Below, piece after piece: positions 47,786 to 53,682 of a stretch of 53,682 nucleotides of DNA; within the stretch, counting starts at the first letter, position 1, and each line of letters starts with the position of its first letter. The notes under the pieces are model-generated. The model was not told where the DNA came from. It saw only the letters and a program-made list of their open reading frames with translations, and ran no database searches. Position numbers and translations under genes: made by a program. Source of the stretch: Sphingomonadales bacterium (GTDB taxonomy: Bacteria; Pseudomonadota; Alphaproteobacteria; Sphingomonadales; Sphingomonadaceae); assembly GCA_027488785.1 (NCBI GenBank), contig JAIYAY010000003.1, positions 76,168-129,849 of the forward strand, read 5' to 3'.

Positions 47786-48673
47786 ATGTCCGACATTGTT
47801 CCACTTAGTTTTCAGGATCTGATCCTCACGCTTCATGATTATTGGGGCAAGCAGGGTTGTGCCATTTTGCAGCCTTATGACATGGAAATGGGAGCTGGCA
47901 CTTTCCACACGGCCACCACCCTGCGTGCGCTGGGGCCTGACCCATGGAACGCCGCATTTGTGCAGCCATCGCGCCGGCCAACCGATGGCCGTTATGGTGA
48001 AAACCCCAATCGGCTGGGCGCTTATTATCAATATCAGGTGATCTTGAAGCCAAGCCCGCCCGATTTACAGGAACTATATTTGGGCTCGTTGAAAGCCATT
48101 GGCATTGATCCGTTGTTGCACGACATCCGTTTCGTCGAAGACGACTGGGAAAGCCCTACGCTGGGCGCATGGGGCCTTGGCTGGGAAGTGTGGTGTGACG
48201 GCATGGAGGTGACGCAGTTCACCTATTTTCAACAAATGGGCGGCTTTGACTGCAAGCCCGTTTCGGGCGAGCTGACTTATGGTCTGGAACGTCTGGCGAT
48301 GTATATCCAGAATAAGGACAGCATTTTCGACCTCGTGTACAACAACGCAACGGCGGATCGTCCGGCGGTAACCTATGGCGACATTTTCCGCGAAAACGAA
48401 CGGCAGATGAGCACCTATCATTTCGAAGTTGCCGACACCGACATGCTGTTTGATGCTTTTAAAAAGGCGACGGCAGAATGTGAAAGCTGCCTACAACATG
48501 CTTTGCCCATTCCCGCTTATGAGCAGGCGATTAAGGCGAGCCATATCTTTAACATATTGCAAGCGCGCGGCGTCATTTCTGTGCAGGAACGCGCCAGCTA
48601 TATGGGCCGCGTCCGCGACCTTGCCAAAGGCAGTTGCCAGGCATGGATGGAAAAGAATGGGTGGGCAGTATGA
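47786..48673 (+). CDS. glyQ: glycyl-tRNA synthetase alpha subunit
   Basis: 295 residues from ATG 47786 ([32 protein letters not shown]); an upstream in-frame start at 47720 lacks conservation. Class II motifs are intact: [73 protein letters not shown]. Catalytic subunit of the heterotetrameric bacterial enzyme. Overlaps glyS by ATGA. Confidence 0.98.
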   Translation: MSDIVPLSFQDLILTLHDYWGKQGCAILQPYDMEMGAGTFHTATTLRALGPDPWNAAFVQPSRRPTDGRYGENPNRLGAYYQYQVILKPSPPDLQELYLGSLKAIGIDPLLHDIRFVEDDWESPTLGAWGLGWEVWCDGMEVTQFTYFQQMGGFDCKPVSGELTYGLERLAMYIQNKDSIFDLVYNNATADRPAVTYGDIFRENERQMSTYHFEVADTDMLFDAFKKATAECESCLQHALPIPAYEQAIKASHIFNILQARGVISVQERASYMGRVRDLAKGSCQAWMEKNGWAV

Positions 48674-50703
48674 CCGACTTCCTTCTTGAATTGCGCTCCG
48701 AAGAAATCCCTGCGCGGATGCAGGTGAAGGCAAAGGAAGACTTGGCCCGCCTGTTTAATGACGCGTTGGCTAAGTCTGGGCTTACCGCGGCATCGGTCGA
48801 AGTTTTTGCCACGCCGCGCCGCCTTGCGTTGATTGCGACTGGACTGCCAGTGGCGACCGAAGCGGTGTCTGAAGAAACCAAAGGACCAAAGGTCGGCGCG
48901 CCGCCACAGGCAATGGAAGGGTTTCTCCGCAAAAGCGGCCTTTCGCAAGACCAATTGGTCGAACGTGACGGCGTCTATTATGCTATCGTTGAAAAGGCAG
49001 GGCGTCAGACGGCAGATGTTTTGGCAGAGGCGATCCCCGCGATCATCCGTGCCTTCCCATGGCCGAAATCGCAGCGCTGGGGTGCGGCATCGGTCTCAAC
49101 CGAGAGTTTGCGCTGGGTGCGCCCGTTGCAGGGTATCGTGGCTTTGTTAAGCGACGCGGTCGTGCACTGCGAAATTGACGGCATCGTGAGCGGTGCGGAG
49201 ACGATGGGCCATCGTTTTCACCATAGCGGCCCGATTACCATCGGTAATGCAGGGGATTATATTGAGAAGCTGCGCGCGGCCCACGTCCTCGTTCATTTTT
49301 CCGAACGCTGCCGTATCATCCGTGACGGCGCGAAGGCGGCGGCAGAGGCTGCTGGCCTAAATTTGGTCGAAGATGAAGGCCTGGTCATTGAAAATGCGGG
49401 CCTGACCGAATGGCCGGTGCCGATGCTTGGCCGCTTCAACCCAGCATTTCTAGACGTGCCGCAAGAGGTCATTCAGTTGACCGCGCGCGTGAACCAGAAA
49501 TATTTTGTCTGCCATGACAGCGCAGGCAAACTTGCCAATGCCTTTGTCTGCACCGCGAATATTGATGCGCATGACCGCGGGGCAGCGATTGTTGCGGGCA
49601 ATGAAAAGGTTTTGGCCGCGCGTCTGTCCGATGCGAAATTCTTCTGGGAACAGGATTTGAAGGTCGCGCTGGGTACCCAAGCGCAGAAATTGGCGCAGAT
49701 TACATTCCATGAAAAATTGGGCAGCGTTGCCGATAAGGTTGAACGCGTGGCAAAGCTTGCGCGTTGGTTGGTAACCAAAGGTATCGTCACTGGCGCGAAT
49801 GCAGACGCCGCCGAACGCGCGGCGCGTCTGTGCAAGGCGGATCTCGTCACCGGCATGGTGGGCGAGTTCCCCGAATTGCAGGGTATCATGGGCGGTTATT
49901 ACGCCCGCGCGCAAGGCGAGAGCGACGCCGTCGCCGATGCCATTCGCGACCATTATAAACCCGTTGGACAGGGCGATAATGTCTCCAATGCACCGGTCAC
50001 CGTGGCGGTAAGCTTGGCGGATAAGTTGGATACGCTAGCGCAGTTCTTCGCCGCGGGTATGCCGCCTACGGGTTCGAAGGATCCGTTTGCATTACGTCGC
50101 GCTGCTATAGGGTTCTTGTCTCTGCTACTACAGAATGATTTACGCTGTTCGTTGAAGGACATGCTTGTTGCGACCGGAGCAGGAAACAGCTTCGATACGC
50201 TGGAAGAATTTTTTATCGACCGCCTCAAAGTCCAACAACGCGAAGCGGGTGTAAGGCATGATTTGATTGATGCGGTGTTTAGCCTTGGCGGTGAGGATGA
50301 TCTTGTCCGGCTGCTGGCGCGGGTGAAGGCATTGCAGGCCTATGTAACGACCGCCGAAGGTGCAAACTTGTTGGCGGCGTATAAGCGTGCTGCGAACATA
50401 TTGAAGGCGGCTGACGGCGTTGACTCGGCTGCCCCTGCTTCAGCTGATTTGGTGGGCGAAGAGTTGGCCCTCCGCGCCGCGCTGGACGCTGCTGAGCCTA
50501 AGGCCGCTGCTGCCTTGTCGGTCGAAGATTTTGAAGGCGCCATGGCCGCATTGGCGACTTTACGCGCGCCCATTGATGCCTTTTTTGAAGGTGTGATGGT
50601 CAACGACCCTGATCAAGATAAGCGTGCGTTTCGTTTGGGATTACTCACGCGGTTCCGCGATGCGGTCACGCAAGTGGCCGATTTTTCCAAGATTGAGGGG
50701 TAG
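48670..50703 (+). CDS. glyS: glycyl-tRNA synthetase beta subunit
   Basis: 677 residues from ATG 48670 ([18 protein letters not shown]). Typical motifs: ATPRRLALI near residue 50, [28 protein letters not shown] near 275, [14 protein letters not shown] near 345, [24 protein letters not shown] and [14 protein letters not shown]. It binds tRNA-Gly and completes the alpha2beta2 enzyme. Translationally coupled to glyQ. Confidence 0.97.
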   Translation: MTDFLLELRSEEIPARMQVKAKEDLARLFNDALAKSGLTAASVEVFATPRRLALIATGLPVATEAVSEETKGPKVGAPPQAMEGFLRKSGLSQDQLVERDGVYYAIVEKAGRQTADVLAEAIPAIIRAFPWPKSQRWGAASVSTESLRWVRPLQGIVALLSDAVVHCEIDGIVSGAETMGHRFHHSGPITIGNAGDYIEKLRAAHVLVHFSERCRIIRDGAKAAAEAAGLNLVEDEGLVIENAGLTEWPVPMLGRFNPAFLDVPQEVIQLTARVNQKYFVCHDSAGKLANAFVCTANIDAHDRGAAIVAGNEKVLAARLSDAKFFWEQDLKVALGTQAQKLAQITFHEKLGSVADKVERVAKLARWLVTKGIVTGANADAAERAARLCKADLVTGMVGEFPELQGIMGGYYARAQGESDAVADAIRDHYKPVGQGDNVSNAPVTVAVSLADKLDTLAQFFAAGMPPTGSKDPFALRRAAIGFLSLLLQNDLRCSLKDMLVATGAGNSFDTLEEFFIDRLKVQQREAGVRHDLIDAVFSLGGEDDLVRLLARVKALQAYVTTAEGANLLAAYKRAANILKAADGVDSAAPASADLVGEELALRAALDAAEPKAAAALSVEDFEGAMAALATLRAPIDAFFEGVMVNDPDQDKRAFRLGLLTRFRDAVTQVADFSKIEG

Positions 50704-50727
50704 CTCCCAGCCCGCAAGCGGGAGGGG
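50704..50727. repeat. short GC-rich hairpin between glyS and ppdK
   Basis: CCCGC-AA-GCGGG (50711-50722), flanked by CTCCC and GGGAG, lies in the 39-base gap just upstream of the ppdK ribosome site GAGGAGC. Too short-looped and without T-run to be a convincing terminator; it may be a small dispersed repeat or influence ppdK translation. Confidence 0.4.
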
Positions 50728-50742
50728 GTAGAGGAGCAAAAA

Positions 50743-53403
50743 ATGACCCAATATGTATATCGGTTCGGTGGCGGCGTTTCGGATGGCGACGAAACCGTTC
50801 GCGGCAATAAAAATATATTGGGCGGCAAGGGCGCGAATTTGGATGGCATGGCCTCGATTGGCTTGCCTGTCCCCCCCGGTTTCACAATCACCACCGAAAT
50901 GTGTACGGCATATTATGCCAATGGCCAAAGCTTCCCCGACAGCGTCCGCGCCGAAGTCGCCAACGGCCTTGCGCATATCGAACAGGTAACGGGTAAATCC
51001 TTTGGCGATCCAGCCAATCCCTTGTTGGTGTCGGTGCGTTCGGGCGCGCGCGTGTCGATGCCGGGGATGATGGATACTGTTTTGAATCTGGGTCTTAATG
51101 ACCAAACTGTAGAAGGGCTTGCAACTTCCTCGGGTGATGCACGCTTTGCATGGGATAGCTATCGCCGTTTCATCCAAATGTATGCCGATGTGGTGTTGGA
51201 ACTGGATCATGGCGCGTTTGAAGAGGCGCTAGAAATCGCCAAGGAAGATCGCGGCTTCTATCTCGATACAGAGCTTTCTGCCGATGACTTGAAAGCGTTG
51301 GTGGCCGAATATAAGCGCCTTGTCGCTGCCGAATGGGGCAAGCCATTTCCGCAAGATGTGCACGACCAATTATGGGGCGCAGTCGGCGCGGTGTTTGGAT
51401 CATGGGAATCAGACAGGGCAAAGGTCTATCGCCGCCTGAACAATATTCCGGGTGACTGGGGCACTGCGGTCAATGTGCAGGCGATGGTCTTTGGCAATAT
51501 GGGCGAAACGTCGGCGACGGGTGTTGCTTTCACCCGTGACCCGGCAACGGGCGAGAATGCCTTTTATGGGGAATATCTGATCAATGCGCAGGGGGAGGAT
51601 GTTGTCGCAGGGATACGCACCCCGCAATATCTGACCAAGGCCGCCCGCGAACGCGCCGGTGCAAAGCCGCTGTCGATGGAAGAGGCAATGCCAACAGTAT
51701 ATGCTGAGTTGGCGCGCGTGTTTGAAATCCTGGAAACGCATTATCGCGATATGCAGGATATTGAATTCACCGTTGAGCGGGAAAAATTGTGGATGCTGCA
51801 AACCCGCTCGGGCAAGCGCACCGCCAAGGCCGCTTTGAAAATTGCCGTCGATATGGCCCAAGCAGGCATGATCACGACTGATGAGGCTGTTCTGCGTATT
51901 GATCCGATGGCGTTGGATCAGCTTTTGCACCCGACGCTAGATCCGCAAGCTTCGCGCGATGTGCTGACCTCTGGCCTGCCAGCGTCTCCGGGCGCGGCAT
52001 CGGGGGAGATTGTCTTTGATGCCGATACCGCCGAACGGTTCAACGAATTGGGCAAGGCGGTTATTTTGGTTCGTATCGAAACCAGCCCCGAGGATATTCA
52101 CGGCATGCACGCAGCCAAGGGCATATTGACCGCGCGCGGCGGGATGACCAGCCATGCTGCCGTTGTCGCACGCGGCATGGGGCGCCCTTGCGTATCGGGC
52201 GCAGGCAGCTTGCAAATCGATGCTGCTGCCAAAGTTTTACGCATCGCTGGGCGTACGCTCAATGAGGGCGATATCATTACGCTCGATGGTTCAACGGGCG
52301 AAGTGATGGCGGGCGAAGTTCCGACAATCCAACCCGAATTGGTGGGTGATTTCGGAACGTTAATGGTGTGGGCCGACGCGGGGCGCCGAATGAAGGTTCG
52401 CGCCAATGCGGAAACCCCACTTGACGCACAAACCGCACGCGATTTCGGCGCGGAGGGCATTGGCCTGTGCCGGACGGAGCATATGTTCTTTGACGCAGGC
52501 CGCATCACTGCCGTGCGCCAGATGATCTTGGCCGACGATGAAAAGGGCCGCCGTGTTGCGCTCGACAAATTACTGCCCGAACAGCGCAAGGATTTTGCCG
52601 CGATTTTCGAAGTGATGGCAGGCCTTCCCGTCACTATTCGCTTGCTTGACCCGCCCTTGCATGAATTTCTGCCGCATCAGGAAAGCGAATTTGCTGAGGT
52701 TGCAGAAGCAGCAGGCGTGGGCGTGGAGGTGTTGAAACAACGCGCGTCGGAACTGCATGAATTCAACCCGATGCTTGGCCATCGTGGATGCCGTTTGGGC
52801 GTGACCTATCCGGAAATTTACGAGATGCAGGCGCGGGCCATTTTTGAGGCCGCGTGCAGCCTCGCCGTCGCACCTGTGCCGGAAATCATGATCCCGCTTG
52901 TTGGCACGCGCCGCGAACTGGAATTGATGAAGGATGTCGTGGACAAGGCTGCCGAAGCTGTCTTCGCCGAACAGGGCAAGCGGATTGAATATCTTGTCGG
53001 CACGATGATCGAACTGCCGCGCGCCGCATTGATGGCCGATGAAATCGCCGAAGTCGGCAGCTTCTTCAGCTTTGGCACCAACGACCTGACGCAGACCACC
53101 TTGGGCGTCAGCCGCGATGATGCCGCCCGCTTCCTGACCCATTATGTCGACAAGGGCATTTACGCGCGCGATCCCTTTGTCAGCCTCGACGTCGAAGGCG
53201 TCGGCCAATTGATTGAGATTGCCGCCAACAAAGGCCGCGCAACCCGTCCTGAGATCAAGTTGGGCATTTGCGGCGAACATGGCGGCGACCCAGCATCAAT
53301 CACCTTCTGCGAACAGGTTGGCCTCGATTATGTCAGTGCGTCGCCATATCGTGTGCCCATCGCAAGGCTTGCGGCGGCGCAAGCGGCATTGCGCAAGGCG
53401 TAA
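50743..53403 (+). CDS. ppdK: pyruvate, phosphate dikinase
   Basis: 886 residues, standard length. Domains in order: nucleotide-binding (YRFGGGVSDGD, NILGGKGANLDGMASIGLPVPPGF, VSVRSGARVSMPGMMDTVLNLGLND), the swivelling phosphohistidine domain with His471 (RGGMTSHAAVVARGMG), and the PEP/pyruvate TIM barrel ending with Cys843 (GICGEHGGDPASI). It interconverts pyruvate and PEP using ATP and phosphate, probably serving gluconeogenesis or PPi-linked glycolysis. GAGGAGC precedes the ATG. Lies 39 bases after glyS, likely co-transcribed. Confidence 0.97.
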   Translation: MTQYVYRFGGGVSDGDETVRGNKNILGGKGANLDGMASIGLPVPPGFTITTEMCTAYYANGQSFPDSVRAEVANGLAHIEQVTGKSFGDPANPLLVSVRSGARVSMPGMMDTVLNLGLNDQTVEGLATSSGDARFAWDSYRRFIQMYADVVLELDHGAFEEALEIAKEDRGFYLDTELSADDLKALVAEYKRLVAAEWGKPFPQDVHDQLWGAVGAVFGSWESDRAKVYRRLNNIPGDWGTAVNVQAMVFGNMGETSATGVAFTRDPATGENAFYGEYLINAQGEDVVAGIRTPQYLTKAARERAGAKPLSMEEAMPTVYAELARVFEILETHYRDMQDIEFTVEREKLWMLQTRSGKRTAKAALKIAVDMAQAGMITTDEAVLRIDPMALDQLLHPTLDPQASRDVLTSGLPASPGAASGEIVFDADTAERFNELGKAVILVRIETSPEDIHGMHAAKGILTARGGMTSHAAVVARGMGRPCVSGAGSLQIDAAAKVLRIAGRTLNEGDIITLDGSTGEVMAGEVPTIQPELVGDFGTLMVWADAGRRMKVRANAETPLDAQTARDFGAEGIGLCRTEHMFFDAGRITAVRQMILADDEKGRRVALDKLLPEQRKDFAAIFEVMAGLPVTIRLLDPPLHEFLPHQESEFAEVAEAAGVGVEVLKQRASELHEFNPMLGHRGCRLGVTYPEIYEMQARAIFEAACSLAVAPVPEIMIPLVGTRRELELMKDVVDKAAEAVFAEQGKRIEYLVGTMIELPRAALMADEIAEVGSFFSFGTNDLTQTTLGVSRDDAARFLTHYVDKGIYARDPFVSLDVEGVGQLIEIAANKGRATRPEIKLGICGEHGGDPASITFCEQVGLDYVSASPYRVPIARLAAAQAALRKA

Positions 53404-53437
53404 GCATTTTATAGTCTATGCCAAAGGGAGGGGCTTT

Positions 53438-53682
53438 ATGAAACCATGGTTACGCTATGCGATATGCATATTGCTGGGAGCAGCTGGTGGCTGCGGATAT
53501 GCCATTTCGCAAGTGCGCGGTGATTACACCGCTAAGCAGATCAGCAATGGCCCCTGGAACGCCAATACCATTCAGGGGACGGAGAAAGCGACCGCGTTGA
53601 TTCGCGCCAAAGTGGCATTGCACGGGATCATGGCTCTGCCCGCAAAAGAAGCGATGTATTATATCGCCAATACGGACAGCGA
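53438..53682 (+). CDS. DUF1214-domain protein, 3'-truncated by window edge
   Basis: Open from ATG 53438 to the last base (81 complete codons); GGGAGGGGC precedes the start. The N-terminus is a signal or membrane anchor (LRYAICILLGAAGGCGYAIS), followed by SNGPWNANTIQGTEKATALIRAKVALHGIMALPAKEAMYYIAN, the beginning pattern of DUF1214 proteins. Function of the family is unknown. Confidence 0.82.
   Translation, partial: MKPWLRYAICILLGAAGGCGYAISQVRGDYTAKQISNGPWNANTIQGTEKATALIRAKVALHGIMALPAKEAMYYIANTDS

Overview
The window reads as a chromosome segment from an alphaproteobacterium of the order Sphingomonadales (Sphingopyxis/Sphingorhabdus-like). The grounds are three large TonB-dependent receptors, two of the Caulobacter/Xanthomonas carbohydrate type, Sphingomonad-style gene neighbourhoods (mreBCD-mrdA-rodA, ychF-pth-rplY, glyQ-glyS-ppdK) and the overall codon use. 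Genus is inferred; there is no 16S in the window. Genes are dense on both strands, and many neighbours overlap by ATGA.

Left chromosomal part (1-9383). A TonB receptor cut by the window edge runs directly into a lipoprotein beta-propeller phytase. Next come a PaaI/MenI-type thioesterase, an odd fusion of a degenerate alpha/beta-hydrolase with a flavin reductase, and 4-hydroxyphenylpyruvate dioxygenase (hppD) coupled to a small VOC protein. hppD has a readable sigma70-like promoter overlapped by a perfect inverted repeat. A homocysteine S-methyltransferase (minus strand) and a saccharopine-dehydrogenase-like reductase follow.

Pectin/hexuronate island (9412-29298). A 33-bp segment, the 3' end of tRNA-Lys(CTT) plus its downstream flank, occurs twice: as an orphan copy at 9412-9444 and as part of the intact tRNA gene at 29276-29351. 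Everything between is one pathway. It holds a PL1-type pectate lyase with a cupin, a TonB receptor, a GH43 glycosidase and two exported esterases for polymer attack and uptake. It also holds an ExuT-type transporter, and UxaC, a UxuB/UxaB-type reductase and UxaA for galacturonate. An RpiB-family isomerase (likely standing in for KduI) and KduD serve the unsaturated uronate branch, and KdgK phosphorylates KDG. A LacI-family regulator sits inside. A near-identical operator (AATGACACCGGTT...) occurs in front of three divergent or operon-leading promoters. No integrase is visible, so the island looks fixed or decayed. This is the most notable structure in the window.

Right chromosomal part (29300-53682). 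The elongasome operon mreB-mreC-mreD-mrdA-rodA (minus) lies divergent from mutL. ychF, pth, a short bL25 and a TauE/SafE permease follow, then an Rrf2 regulator with four clustered cysteines. A TonB receptor is paired with an exported S66 LD-carboxypeptidase. Then come a CPBP membrane protease, a TraB/GumN protein, a small XRE regulator coupled to a membrane protein, glyQ-glyS, ppdK, and the start of a DUF1214 protein cut by the right edge.
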